A stretch of 64,000 bases of DNA from Nyssa sinensis (lineage: Eukaryota > Streptophyta > Magnoliopsida > Cornales > Nyssaceae), in the NCBI GenBank assembly GCA_008638375.1, contig CM018037.1, positions 32,411,076 to 32,475,075 of the forward strand, read 5' to 3'. Positions 33,079 through 46,382 of this stretch are shown here, in pieces. The number at the start of each line of letters is the position of its first letter. Within the stretch, counting starts at the first letter, position 1. The notes beneath the pieces are model-generated. The model saw only the letters and a list, made by a program, of their open reading frames with translations. It was not told where the DNA came from and ran no database searches. Position numbers and translations under genes: made by a program.

Positions 33079-35535
33079 ATGTAAAACAATCCAACAATGC
33101 CCACATTATAAAATAAGGTTTTACCTTACCGTTAACAAACTTTTGACCTTTCTTATGAAAAGTCAAGGAGATATCACTTCCGCTATAAGACCTTCGTGTT
33201 TTTTTTTTTTGAGTATTTGAGAAAGTAAAATCTACACAAAAGAATTTAAAAGTTTTGATTAAATGTCCAAACATATTTTTCCAGACAATTTTTACAATTA
33301 CAAATACAAAAATTACTCTTTTAGTAGAAAGTTGAAATTGACGACTCTTTGACAATTGAAATCTGAAATGAAAAAATTCAATTCTTTTCTACATACGATT
33401 CTCATTCAACTCGCTACATATACGTAATATTTAAGATTTTTCAATTCTCACATTACTTGAATAAAAAAGAATGATGTTAGGAGACCTAATGCTAATGTTG
33501 AGACCAGGAGTACCCTCAAAGTTGCATTAACAAGTTACACCTCATTGCCTTGGAAAATTTAATTATTACCAATACAAATTTTTATTATATTTTGCTTGTA
33601 ATTAAATCTACATGTATATATGATTCTCTTCTTCTTCTTTTTATTTGTAATAATTAATTAATAATATATAATAATTAAGAATTTAAATATCATATTATTC
33701 CTACGAGTCAATGGACCAAACTTTCTATAGTGCAAGAGGGTCCATGTATAGTATTGCATGATGCACAATGAAAATGCCATAAAGTTGAGAATCTTCATAC
33801 ATGAGTCATGCTGTCTTTCAATAATGAATTCATGTTAATACTACTCACACTAAAATCAAAACTTTTTTTGGAAAAAAATTACAGTGGGACGGTAATATCG
33901 TACAAAATATCACTGTACATAAAAATATAAAAAATTTCCCCTACTATGAGAAAGAGAGAAAACATAAAAATAAAAAAAAAACATAAGGTCCCACAAAGCA
34001 CAATGCTACTGTTTCATTGAATTTTTTTTTCTTTCTTTGAAAGAGATAAAAAAAAGAAAAAGAATTATTTGAGAGTGTAATCGAGCAATAAAGATATGTT
34101 AAAGATAAAATTCAAATATTTCAAGTTTGAATTTTTTTATTTTTATCGTTGATAATTAAAATTTAAAAATTGAATTTAATTATCACGAAGAACAGGGTTA
34201 ATTTGCTACACATAAATTAACCTAAGTATATTTTGAATCGATTTAAAAAAAAGAAAGAAAGAGGACTTATGGTTTGGAACCCCAAAAGTCAAAATCGAAT
34301 GTGAATGAGTCAAAATAGAAGTATAGAATCCAAGTAAAGGGCAAACGCCTAAAGACAAAGGGCAACCGTGCCGTTGGGTCTTTTTCTCGTCTAAATTGAA
34401 CGGTGACGAATTTCAAAGTCCTGTAAAATAAAGAATTTTAAAAATTATTTTAAAGCAAAAGAAAAGAAAAAGGACACGTGCTTTTGTTTTTATTTTTGTA
34501 AAATGCACTATTCCACTCGCGTATCCCACACCCGTAGGGTCCACTCTTCCGACAACGTGGATTCTAAATGAAATCTTTATTATATTTTCCTTCTCCCTCT
34601 CACTAAACTCGTGTGTAATATATATATATATATACACACACACACGTATATACACACTTTGACAGTTCATTGTCAATACCACCTAGCTACTATGACAAAG
34701 ACACGTCGAAAGATGTGCACCAAAAAATGTTTTGCAGCTTTTATTTTCACGAGACATATGTAAGTGGCGTTAAAAAGTTGCGAGAGAGGTAGAATTTTTA
34801 CAATTTTATTCATCTGTCTAATATATATGTTAATATGTATATTATATGAATTAATAAAATTACGGATATCTTATCGGCTCTATATATATAATACCTGAAT
34901 AGTATATAGATACAGAATACAAATACTGCAAAATGATATTGGCAAAAGATGATGGACAGCTAAGAGACTTTAGAATTTCTTATATTGGCAAAAATAATAA
35001 AATGCATCCTTTGAACAAAAGATTTGAAGAGAAAAAATTAAAATAAAAAAAATCTTATTTAAATGTTTAAATAAGAAAAAAGAATTTAAAGTGAAAGATG
35101 GAATACTTCTCAAATTTTTATAAAAAATAGAGAGATTTAGACAGAAAAAAAATTTAATGAATTTTTAAAATATCGGATATATTCTTAAATATTTGTGTTA
35201 AAAATTAGAGTTTTCATAATAATCTTTTTAATACTTTTGTTTCATTTCTACTTTTTTTTAATTATTTTAAAAATTAAAACATTGAAATTCCTGGAAAGTT
35301 TTACTTGGGGTTGTTTCCTCTTACCAATGTGCTTAAATTATCAAAATAGCGTAGAACTTTAATTTTATCAAGACTTCTAGAAATGGAACATTTTATTAAT
35401 ATTTGATTCTCAAATAATTTATATATATATATATATTTTCTTTTCTCTCTCACTAAATATTAAACAATAAATAATTATTTTCTTCTAAATATTTAAACAA
35501 GTCAAAACACTAACATTTTCTTTTTCTTTTTTCTT

Positions 35536-35573
<38 letters not shown>

Positions 35574-35770
35574 ACTATGCAAGAATGGAGGATATATTGG
35601 CTCCTTTAGATTTGCAGCCTTGGACTGCAAACGGCCAAAACAGATTACGCCCAACGTGATATTGCTACTGCCAAAACAGTTCGCCAAATAGGTCCCAAGT
35701 CATAATACACACACATGTGACACATATTACACATACATACACACACACATATATATTTTTTTACACACAC

Positions 35771-35815
<45 letters not shown>

Positions 35816-36519
35816 ATATACTCAGTGTTCCGCAACGGCACCATATTAATTAATACGAAAAATAAAAAGAACTTAATAATTATGTGAGACTATTATATCA
35901 TATTACTATGTAATGACTTTTTTAAAAAATCAGTCAAGTCTAAAATTAAGAAAGAATTTTTATTTACAAAACAAAAAAATATATATTATATAATAAGTTG
36001 TCATATAATAACATGATGTGATGATCTTACGAGATAATTTTTCTTAATCTAGTACCCAAAATTCTCATGCTTAATAGGAGAGATGCACGGTAAAGAGTCT
36101 TGACTCGATTTTACATGATTTCCAAGATTTAAATCAAGGAACAATGTAAAAATTCTAAATTCCAGGGGAATTCGAGTCTTTTCCTAAAAAAAAATATAAA
36201 AAAAAAAAAGAAAGAGAGAAAAAAATTCAATCAAACAAAAATATATTCTAAAAAAAAGGGTTTTCCCCAAGGCAATGTATGTGGCAAATCCGGCTAAATT
36301 GGAACTGGGCCCAAAAGGTTTGCTGGGCAATTTGTGAATTTAATCTGCAATGGAAATAGTTAAATTTGCAGAAAAAAAAGAGATTACCCCTTACATTTGG
36401 ACCATATCAATCTAAAATATCAAAAGAATAATAATAATATGTCACTCATGAAATAATAATAATGTCACTCATGTGTAACATTAGAATGACTAAAACTGCG
36501 CTGAGAGTACAATTAAAAC

Positions 36520-36849
36520 TAGGATTGTAAATGACTCGAGTTGAGTTGAGTCAAGTAATGAGTTGTTTAATTTTGACTCATTAAAATAACGAGTTTCAAA
36601 TTATGTTCAAACTTTACTTATTAATTTATTGAGTTGATCTCGAACGAATTTTTAATTAAACCGATTACAAGTCGAGTTTGAGTAATTTAAATTCTTGTAT
36701 ATCACTAGACCACTTATGGATTTATTAAGTTGAGATCGAGCCATGCTTAATAAATTAATGAGTCTCATAATATATATAAATTTGAACGAGTTTATAATCA
36801 AACCGGTTACAAATCGAGTTCAAATAAATTAATTCATTTTACGGCCCTA
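36520..36849. mobile_element. hAT-type non-autonomous element near the OB-fold gene promoter
   Basis: 330 bp, left end TAGGATTGTAAATGACTCGAG, right end complement TAGGGCCGTAAAATGA. Flanks ATTAAAAC (36512-36519) and ATTAAGAT (36850-36857) match at 6 of 8 positions. The interior GAGTTGAG/CGAGTTT wording matches the elements at 20686 and 60489. It ends about 250 bp before the next start codon. Confidence 0.6.
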
Positions 36850-36932
36850 ATTAAGATCGATAACTGGACCAAAATATGTAATTTGTTTTGGAGTTGGGTC
36901 TGAGTCATTAAGATATTATAAAATGGAATGAT

Positions 36933-37030
36933 GGCCCAGTGCAGAAGCATACATTGTGATAGCAGGGCTTTCCTATTTAAGACCCAATGGGTCAAACCTG
37001 TCCCGGCCCATAATACGTGAAAAACCCTAA
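36933..37030 (+). promoter_or_regulatory. site II (GGCCCA) elements plus telo-box, OB-fold gene promoter
   Basis: GGCCCA at 36933-36938 and 37005-37010, with AAACCCTAA at 37022-37030. The site II plus telo-box pair is a hallmark of plant genes for translation, which fits a tRNA-binding protein. The start codon is 72 bp downstream. Confidence 0.65.
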
Positions 37031-37101
37031 AGAACCTTCTCTGTAGTCTGTATACAAAGTGGGAGCTTATTGAGAGGACGACACAGAACGTGGAAAGCAA
37101 A

Positions 37102-40100
37102 ATGGCTTCTGCAAATGAAAGCATCGGACTCAGTAGAAAGCAATTCATCGTTTCATCTCTCTGTAAACGCCTCAATGTAGACCCGGTATGTGCGTACACA
37201 CCCTCCAACTATTTGATTTTTCAAAAAAAGTTAAATCTGTTTTTACGGGTTACTCTGCATTGATTAATCCCTCTACGTATGTGTATAGATGTATGTGGTT
37301 GATTTGCTTTTGGTTTGGCGTACTGGTTTCAGTAATTCAGTGATTATTAGTTGTAAACAAGTTTTTGATTGGCTTTCTAGCTTAGAATTTTACTGAATTT
37401 GTTGTCAGTGTAGAGATTGGGACTATATAGTGGGAATAGTAATGCTAAGCATTTTACACGCTTCTGCATTCTTCTTCGTCTTGGGATTTTGAATTTGTTT
37501 CCCATTGGCTACAGTTTGTAAGATATTAATGTGGGATAATTGTGGCGCGACTTGACATAGCTATGATATGATGAATCTACAGTGTTTGGTGCTGGACGGT
37601 GGGAGTGCCATCTTTCCATTCCACCCCTTCTCGAAAATATTTTTCTCACTTTAGATTTGTGTGCACACGATATCATCACTGGATTATAAGTTTTTAATAC
37701 AGTTTAGCTATTTAGCAGCATATTTTACCATGTGGTTAATTAAATTTGCAAATGTGAATTGGGCTTGTAATCTTGACCTTGTTGGGTTATGTGTGTGTTA
37801 TGCCAACTTAGTTGCTTAATTTCTTAAAATTGATTTCTACAGCCAAATTTGCTGGGTGACATTATGCAACATGGTATTAAGAGCTTGTGCACAAATATTT
37901 TGAAGGCATCACAGACTGGGTCAACTCTTGAAAACAAGGATGAGGTAAGATTCGTTTGGTATGGCTATGGGGATGTCTTGAACCTAAACCTTTGTGTACA
38001 GGCATCCATGCAAACATAGTTTACTGCATCAAGTCGTATTGCTTTTGGGGGCATATATACGAATCCCTTCTGGAAGTGACTTTCCAAATTGTAGTTAGTA
38101 AATATCAATTATACAAAGCCCCTTGATTTTGCTTGATGAAATTAATGACTTCTTCATAGATGTCAAACCCTCAAATTTTGGTGGCAGGTGATGAAGTGGA
38201 TATCATTTGCAGAGAATTTTCCTGTAGATTCGGTAGGCATGCTTTAAGGTGCTGAATGAGTTAAATGATGACTTGATTCAAAAGTCTGTTCTATTGGGCA
38301 ATGGAATGAAACCCTCTGAAGCTGATATTATTGTGTTTTCAGGCAATACATTCATCTCTGGTATGTATGTTTCACCTTTTGTTTACCTATGATTTTTACA
38401 TTGCCTGTACCTATATATTTTTGGAATGTTGACATTTTTTGTTGTATTATTAAAAATATTTATAGTACAACAATTTGGGGACAATTTGTTTTACTGTCAT
38501 TCAGCTTCACATTTCTTGTTGTTTGCTTAAAATTGTATCTTCTACGAAAGTGTAGAGATATATCTTATCAGAAAAAAGAAGTGTAGATATATATATATAT
38601 ATAGTTGATTCTCTTAAGAATTAATAATGATGGGAGATTCAAAATTTATTAATTAATGGAATTATTAAGTATTAAAATTTTCTAAGAAAGAACTGCCCTA
38701 CAAATATATGACATCCTATACGAAAATAAGTCATAACTAATTATTATGTCTACTTTAAGTCATAAAAAACTATCTTATAATTTTTCGGTCTATTACTTAC
38801 TATCCTAAATGTCGTTGAGTCAGTGTAACAAAATGTGTGAATATGATTGAGTGAGAATTTTATTGGTAAAGATATAACACGCTTGAGTCTTTAAGTTTCT
38901 TTGTATATTTCTATTCTAATAGTTAATAATATAATATAATTTTTTCAAAAAATATTAATTAATAAGTAATAAAATTATTAATAATTTAACAGTAGAACCA
39001 ATTTGGTTCATAAAAAAATTATCAATTATTAAAATTGTTAATTTGTTTAATTTTTATTACTAGAGAGCCAATCGTATATGTTATTCTTTGTACATTTTCC
39101 ATTGTGGGAGAAAAAAGATGCCCTGCAGTTTTTTTAGTGAAATCCTTTTGAAGGTTGAAGATTTACTGGAGAAAATGCTTCTTCATTTGTTTAGATATCT
39201 ATGCAATGCACTTGATGTTCTAACAATTTTTAAGTGGTTTTCCATTACCAGATTGGACTTTCAGACCCAGCTAAGCATAAGTTGCCACATTTGATGAGAT
39301 GGATGGATTACATCCAGGTGAGGGCACAGTGTGTTGAGTTGTCAGTAACTAAACTTATCAGATTGTGTGTGGTTGTTCCCTTTAGATGGAAATTTTTGTT
39401 TAGGTTGCAAATGCTATCATAATATGCAAATTGCAAACACAGACTAAATTCTTGAAGGTTGAAGCAGTCAACATTGTTTTTTTATGTAAGCATTGAGGAT
39501 ATGCTTTGATATTAGTTGTGATCTTATGTTGGGCATTTGTATGTTAGAGATCAGATGAAAACAGGTATTTTTGTCGATTATGTTAGGTTTAAGGTTTTGA
39601 CTGAGTTGCAATTCACTATATTGAAATCTGGATCCTATTCAGAGCAATTTTTTCCCAGAATCTTACTATATGGATTTTGTTTATGCAATTGATGGAATAG
39701 GTTTGAGCAATTTTAGAATGGTCACTAGTGCAGAAATGCTGCTGTATTCTACAAGTACTTGGGACATTCAAACTAGTCAAGGGTGCAAATTATTGTATCT
39801 GTTTGACATATATTTTCTTTTTATAGTATTTTATGTGTTTTCTCTGAATGATCTTGCACTATAAAGTCTCTTGTAATTTATTTGTGCAGAATAAAGAGGA
39901 TTTCGGGGAATCATTTGAAAGAATCTTGCTAGAGAAGGCCACATTTGAGCCTCCTGTGAGTAATTTTTACATTCTTACCATATAACTATAAAGCAGTGAC
40001 AAACTTACACATGGTTGTATCAGTTGTTGCCTTTTTTATTTGATTTCTGCTTACCGCTCCAATTTTACACCAAATTGGTATCATTCCCAGCATTTCTTTT

Positions 40101-43100
40101 GCAATCTTTTCATTACTGTTCTTGCAAATTAAGGCAGTGGAAGGGTGAGGGATTGGATTGTAACATGAAGTGAGGTCATGATATAATGTGAATGTAACTT
40201 ACCAAAAAAGTGATATAATGCGATTGTAATTTAATGGTGGTTGTGTGGACTGTTTTTTTTTTTTATATCCTCATGTCGGACTGTTAAAATGTTGAAACAA
40301 AGTTACATATTGTTTTCTTTTACGATTTGCTAGATAGAATTATGGTATTTTAATTCCAGAACAAATGCACCATAGCCCATCATGCATGTTTTTTGGTCTG
40401 TGCATGTTTTGAAGGCAGGATTAGTATAGCGAATTTTGGGAAGAGAATGGGATCTGCGCTTATAAATTCCCTCCTTCCTGGAGTTGTTGCTCAGCATAAA
40501 TCATTCAACCACATTAACATACTAGTGTATGTGCTTTGAATACTTTTCTCTTGATTTTGTTTGCAGGGATCTAATATTGTAGCTAAGTTGGAAGTTGATT
40601 CAAAAGACAAAAAAATTATACAAGGGACAAAAGATTCAAATAGTTCAGAAGCAGGCTTGAATTCAAAGAAAAGTGCTGATGTGGTGGTATGTCCTTTATC
40701 ATGTTTTCTTGTAGCTCCCCCAGCGCCCTGAGATGGTTTTTCTTTTCTAAAAGTTGCTTCTTTCCATCAAGAGTGCTCATGTGGTATTTTCCTTCCTATG
40801 CTTTCATAAGAGATTTCAGTATGGCATGCATCTATTTGTTGGGTCCTTTTGTATATGTAGCTTTATTTTTTGCTTTTGGGTTCTGGAGAATTCCGAACTT
40901 GGGACTTGCAATGTTAAATCTCAATTTTCTTAATGAGGCGCACAACTTATATGTAACTTTAGCACTTTCTGAAAGTTAACCACATGGTACACCCACTCAG
41001 CCACTCTATCTAAAAAGGGACTTCCTTTCTGCACAACACAATTGTTCCTCAAGAATATATTCTAAGAAGCGAGCTTGGAATTGTGGGCCCCACAAAGTTA
41101 ATATAAGTCAAAAGGGTTTGGGATTTCTTCAGACAGTATAGTTTTTTGTTGTTGATAATTTCATCCTTTTCAGACAATAGAAATTTAATATGTAAGAAGA
41201 AACGTAATATTACAGTTGACATACATCTTAGTTCATAGCAGATTAATGAGAGAGTTAGAGATGTGCCCTAGAGAAACACCTGATGGAAGAAATATAGAGG
41301 AATTTATTTTTTTTGATCAGTAAAAGCAAAATATATAAATAGGACGCCCGAGGAGGGCGCACCTCGAATACAAAAGAAGGGGAGGGGCTACAATAATTAA
41401 CGTCTTAAATCTCCAAAAAAATCCATGAAGCTATGTAGATACATTGGCCTATCTTCTTTTAGCCAAAAGAAAAATACATACAAGAAATTTTCTTTAAGCT
41501 TCCACATGGAGGATTCCTCTTCCTAAAAAATTCTTGTGTTTCTCTCCCTCCACAGGCACCAAAGAAGACAAAGAGGAGCAATCTTCCAAGATTGTCAAAT
41601 GTCTTTTCTATCTCGGGTGCCCCTCCAACTAAACAAAATGTCCCAGACTAAGGACGGCATAAGCCAACTAAACCCAAAGAGAGATAACACTATACCCCAA
41701 ATATCCTGAGCCACCTGACAATGCAAAAGAAGATGATTAGCCAATTCTTAATCAATCTTACACATATAATATCTATTAGGCATTTAAAAACCCCTCTTCA
41801 GCAGATTGTTCGTCGTGAGAATCGCACCCCAAGCCGCAGACCGGTAGAAGAAGACCACTTTCTTTGGAATTTTGGAATTCCAAAGAAGCTGCCATGGGAA
41901 AGCCACAATCTTTTTTCCCATCACTAACTTGTAGAAAGAACGAGCCGAAAACTCCTTCGAACTACCTCCGTTCCATATAGGAATTTAAGATTGCAGTTGT
42001 ACAACATCTATATAGGAATTTAAGATTGCAGTTACACAAAGAGTGGACAGTCTCCTTCACTGTGTGGGCAACAAGCGAGACTACTGGTTACACTCCCCCT
42101 TAGCTGAATGCTCCTTCCAATGAAGGGGCATGACAAACACCTAATGTAAGGTGGGATCATATTTAATCTTATTCATAGCCTGTTGGAATGCCAGCTAATT
42201 CAATTTCTACTTCAACTTTTTCACTGTTTGTCATTGAAACTTTAAACTTCCACTTGTTACCTTCTTAATAAGCACATGGACAATTGTATAGATGAGTTGT
42301 CAGAACCCGTTAACTACTCTCAACTTTGTCTACAAGGGTACTGGACTCAGTTCAACTTTCCCATGTTAAGCCTGTTGACTTTCCTTAGTGACCTTTTGTC
42401 CTTGCAACATTATCTAGGTTGTATGGAAATTATCACAAATTTTTCATGCCACATGAAATCTGTGTGTGGGAGAAAAGAGATATCATTGATAGAATTCTGA
42501 TAGTCAAATAAAACAACATTGTGGTTCTGTTAGGGGGCCTGGGACACAGAAATCAGGCACTCATAAGATTTACTCTATATATGATTATTCCAATCAGTGC
42601 CTCAAGTTTTTAATCTTTACCTTGATACAATTTCCACATATTGATGTTGTGGCTTTGTTCTTCAACAACTTCTAGAAAAAGGTCACAGGAGATAATGTAG
42701 CTACTGTAGAGAAGAAGAAAGTGCCTGAAAAGGTAGTGGACGAAAAAGATAAAGAAATTAGTGTTACTTTACTCAAAATACAAGTTGGTCTCATTTGCAA
42801 AGCATGGAAACATCCATCGGCTGACAGGTATGGTAATAAATTTCTTGCTTCTCTTACTCTTTCTTCAAGAATTTTGTTTTCTTCTTCTTCTTCTTCTTCT
42901 TTTTATTTATTTATTTAAATTTCACACTCTGCCAACCAAGAGGTAGCTCCAGGTTTCCAGCTGTCTGATTTCTTCAGTAGGATGTAAACCTGTTCAACAT
43001 AATAGCTTGCATTTCACCAATTTAGTGATATTATTTTATTTCTTTTGATCTATGGGGGCAGTTTACTGGTTGAGGAGATAGATGTTGGAGAGAAAAAATT

Positions 43101-45535
43101 GCGGCAGGTGGTCAGTGGTCTGGCAAAGTATTGCAGTCCAGATGAGTTAAAGGTGTGAATACTGCTTGAGTTAGCAAGACATAATTTTTCTTCCTTTGGG
43201 TCCCATTTTTAATTTATTATTTTAGTAAACAATGGATGTGTTAAAAGTTCTAGTGTAATTATAATCATATTCTAGAGCTTACTTTCTCTGATGGTTCTTT
43301 GCTGTTTGTATGTGCCATGCAGAACCGCTGTGTGGTGCTAATCACAAATGTAAAACCTGGAAAGCTACGAGATGTGATGTCAGAAGGATTGGTAATTTTT
43401 TATTTTTATTTTTTGGCTTTTGGCATTTGCATCCAATTCGACTTATATTTCAATAAAATGATTTGACTAATGATGCATTCTGTATTTCATGTAGCCTAAA
43501 TGGAGTGAATTTTTTGCCAATATACTGGGTTCAACTTTTTCTTATTTATTGAGCCTTGTATAGTTTTGTTGCTTTGTACCCTAGATCAACCCTTGTTGTG
43601 CGTGTTTGAGTTGAACTCAACATCAACCCTTGGGGAACTCACATTTCACCTTTCCTCTGGCCAAATATAACACTAAAGCATAATTTTTTGATGACTGACA
43701 CTAAAGCAGTTTTTAACTTCCAAAAGTGCAGTTCTATTCCTAGAGTATTCAGATTCAAGTTATTGTCTGTTTCCTTTTTTACTTCTAAAATTTGTGGATA
43801 GGTGGTTGATGTGTTGGTGAATTTTATGTTTCAGGTGTTATGTGCTTCTAATGAAGATCATACCATTGTAGAGCCTTTGATCCCTCCAGAAGGGGCAAAA
43901 GTTGGAGAGTGTGTTTCATTTTCTGGGTAAGTATGAAAATTTCACCTGGCAAGGGCCCATTGGCAGGTTCCCTTCCAGCTACCTATGAGACCATATTTAC
44001 CGTATATGCCATTTTTCCCTTTTTTGTTTCCCTTTCCATGGCTGACACATTCCCCAGTTCTTAAATTATTATTAACACCCAAGCTGTCTAGTTCAAATGG
44101 TATCTGCAGCTTATCCCTTAGGGGAATGGACAGGGTTCAGGTCTCGGTTGAGGGACCTGGGATGGGTTTTTTTGTTTTTTGGTTGGGGGTGCCCGGTTGT
44201 GTAGCCCACGATGTTGGACCAACTGATAAAAAAGTTGTCATTACCAAGAATTTTCTGGCAAAGTTATTGAGGGTTTTCTCTGGGTTTGTTTACTTGTCTC
44301 AATTTACTTTGTTGTTGTTTGTACCAATTGATTCAAAAATTTGAAAGGGAAAGTACCTAGTGATCTTAACATTGAAGTTTTTCTGGGGAACCACTTATTT
44401 AAGTCCATTGCTATGTTACTGGTTGATTCGTCTACTTTTTGGCAGTAGCTAGTGAGATTGAACCTGTATAAATGGTGGTTTTAATGTTTGGCTTAAACTC
44501 TACCCCTTCTTTTTTTATACTTCACTAAGGTTTTATACGAAATGGCACAATATTTTTAGAGCCACACTAGCTGTAAAAGCAGATGATTTAGAATGATTGG
44601 TTCTCAATGAATTGACAAGAGTGCTGTTATGTGTGTGTGTGTGAGATAGAGAGAGAAGAATTTTTTTTTCCAAGTAATGAGTGAAGAATTGGTGGTCCTG
44701 TCCATGAATATATGACCAGTGCACATGAACCTGTATTTTATGTCGTTTACTATCAGATACCTGAATCTAATTAACAGTTAGGATTTTCTTTCTCTCTTTT
44801 TTTTTTCCCTTTTTTTTTTTGACAATTCTGTTACAATGTTGATTGTTCTAATTATTATTATTTGGTTGATTGAATTGTGGTCTCCCTTTGAGGAGTAGGT
44901 TATTAATATACAATTGTGAATGATTACATTCAGGCACGAGGGAAAGCCAGAAGATGTTTTAAACCCAAAAAAGAAACAGCTGGAGAGGATAACCCCGGTA
45001 TGTACTTCCTTGTTCTAATTATGTGGGATTCCCATGTCTTTCATTAGTGAAGGGATGAGGGATAATGTTGGTATGGGTGATATAATTAATTTACTTTTTC
45101 CATTGAGTGAACCGTTGACCTGAACTAAAGTTTTAATTATTGCACTAATAACCAGTTTACAATAGCCCTTTTTGGAAACCTTCACTCGCTGGTTGTTAAT
45201 AAGTCATCTTATTTTGGGTCTGTGTGGCCATAGAAGGGGTAGTTGCTGTCTGTATCCATGTGTGAAACTAGCACAAAGAGGTCTGGGCCTAATGCCCTAA
45301 TCATCCCCATTTCCACTGTGGTTGCCTCTTGCCATCCCACACCATATTACTCTTTCTTTACCATATGACTGGCATGTCCTTTTGTCTCACTTTTGTATGA
45401 TTCAAACAATGGGTTTTTCTATGGTTGCAGCATCTGTTCACCGATGGCAAGGGAGTGGCCACGTTCAAGGGAGTCCCATTTATGACGTCTGCAGGGCCAT
45501 GCACATCTTCCATTCCCAACGCAAGCATCAAATGA
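37102..45535 (+). CDS. AIMP1/EMAP-II-like tRNA-binding OB-fold protein
   Basis: Exons: 37102-37185, 37843-37944, 38188-38232, 38343-38360, 39252-39317, 39890-39955, 40567-40686, 42676-42827, 43062-43152, 43323-43391, 43835-43926, 44934-44997, 45431-45535 (the third and fourth pieces are one exon in relatives; see 38233-38342). All junctions keep frame, giving about 357 residues. The N-terminal part is a GST-C-like helical domain (KQFIVSSLCKRLNVDP ... KLPHLMRWMDYIQ), then a Lys-rich linker, then a tRNA-binding EMAP-II-type domain (LLKIQVGLICKAWKHPSAD, VVSGLAKYCSPDELK, ITNVKPGKLRDVMSEGLVL) ending SIPNASIK. It matches the Arabidopsis OB-fold protein I recall as At2g40660, expected to bind tRNA in or near aminoacyl-tRNA synthetase complexes in the cytosol. 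An L1 fragment and a SINE-like repeat sit in its introns. Confidence 0.88.
38233..38342 (+). other. 110-nt coding-like segment bounded by GT..AG inside exon 3
   Basis: Between VDS and AIHSSL lies sequence that, in a shifted frame, still reads the family's conserved LNELNDDLIQKSVLLGNGMK and PSEADIIVFS. It begins GTAGGC and ends TTTTCAG. Its length (110 nt) is not a multiple of three; kept in, it gives a stop at 38245-38247, while removed as an intron, it joins VDS to AIHSSL in frame. Relative to relatives there seems to be one extra base at each edge. It is either a recently intronised piece of exon or two indel errors. Confidence 0.6.
41307..41975 (-). mobile_element. L1-type LINE, 5'-truncated, in an intron of the OB-fold gene
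   Basis: Read on the minus strand this contains degraded RT-associated zinc-finger and tail sequence: MCK..., LANHLLLHCQVAQDIWGIV, then APLCLLWCLWRERNTRIF and WKLKENFLYVFFFWLKEDRP, the usual C-terminus of plant L1 ORF2. The 3' end is a T run on the plus strand (about 41307-41314). AATATAGAGGAATTTA at the left and ATATAGGAATTTAAG at the right may be a diverged target-site duplication. Several stops break it. Inserted antisense to the host gene. Confidence 0.7.
44085..44215 (+). repeat. SINE-like repeat in the intron before the penultimate exon
   Basis: Box-A-like GTCTAGTTCAAATGGTATC and box-B-like AGGGTTCAGGTCTCGG lie about 50 bp apart, followed by a GC-richer body with GGGTGCCCGGTTGTGTAGCC. 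It resembles tRNA-derived SINEs; ends are not clear. Confidence 0.4.
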
Positions 45536-46130
45536 AAACAGTTACGATTATTAGTATACTGGGTATCGTTAACACATGTCTTTTGTGCCAAGCCTATCTT
45601 GTTTGTCCAGTACGATACTGCCCACTGGTTCACGTCTGTTGTAAGCTTTTCATGTTAGGTGATTCCAAAAACAATGTTCTACAAATGCCAACAAAGTTTT
45701 TGATCTATCGAAATGTTTTCATATTTGCTCAAGTTAGTTGGGATTGTGGATGCCACGTGTTCCATTCGGATGTGATGATACGATTAAACTGCTACATGGA
45801 GTGGTTGTTATGTGGGCGTCTTGACTTAGTTTTGATGCAACTAGTTGGCCTTCTCCTTCCTGTACTCAGTTGCCAAGAAGGATGGCATGCTGGATCGCTC
45901 ACTCTTCATGAGGACACATTCCATTGGGATATAATTGGAAGTATAAATTAAGGATCTCTAGCATTTTTCTACAAGAATAATCTCGACCCTTAATTTAATA
46001 TAATAAAAAAGGGGGGATGGTGAATCATCAATCAGGAATTTCATTTAAGATCTCATTTACAGATTGGAAACTTTTTTCTCCCTAGTAAGAAAAGTCAAGG
46101 TTCTAAGTCCTGCAAACATAACATATAATG

Positions 46131-46367
46131 CTCATCCGGGCGTAGCTCATCTGGTAAGGGTAAGAGCCTCGGGAGGCGTAAAAGTCACCGGTGTGGGTTC
46201 GACTCTTCTCAGCTGCAGCAAATCCGTGATTTACTTGATGTACAGGGCTTATGGGCGGTTTGATGCATTCGGGATTTACCTTCTAGGAGTAGCCTTTGGT
46301 CGAAGGCTCTGGCTGTCATTAGATTAGATCCTTAGGAGGGTTCCACGTTATCAAAAAAAAAAAAAAA
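46131..46367 (+). mobile_element. tRNA-derived SINE with 15-bp target-site duplication
   Basis: The head has box A (GCGTAGCTCATCTGGTAAGG, 46140-46159) and box B (TGTGGGTTCGACTCTTC, near 46193-46209), a body of about 150 bp and a terminal A run (about 46353-46368). The flanks ACATAACATATAATG (46116-46130) and ACATCACATATAATG (46368-46382) are a 15-bp duplication with one mismatch, the signature of LINE-mediated insertion. The nearly intact A tail and duplication suggest a young copy. Confidence 0.85.
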
Positions 46368-46382
46368 ACATCACATATAATG

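Larger units (their letters stand above)
29622..36519. other. gene-poor AT-rich region between IRK and the OB-fold gene
   Basis: I see no supportable gene over nearly 7 kb. Contents: A/T-rich sequence, a duplicated phrase at 32812-33078 (listed), a GT/TA/AC palindromic microsatellite at about 32197-32256 (listed), TA/CA microsatellites at about 34617-34650, 35538-35570 and 35700-35815, and scattered G-box-like words (for example ACACGTGC near 34474) not tied to a gene. ORFs here have no domain signal. Confidence 0.5.

Noticed and set aside
45322..45951. A 209-codon ORF on the plus strand overlapping the end of the OB-fold gene.
   Set aside because: It is in a different frame from the final exon, which is clearly coding (LFTDGKGVATFKGVPFMTS), and shows no domain.
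46131..46215. A possible tRNA gene (good box A and box B).
   Set aside because: No acceptor-stem pairing, and the unit continues into a 3' body with an A run and 15-bp flanking duplications: a SINE.
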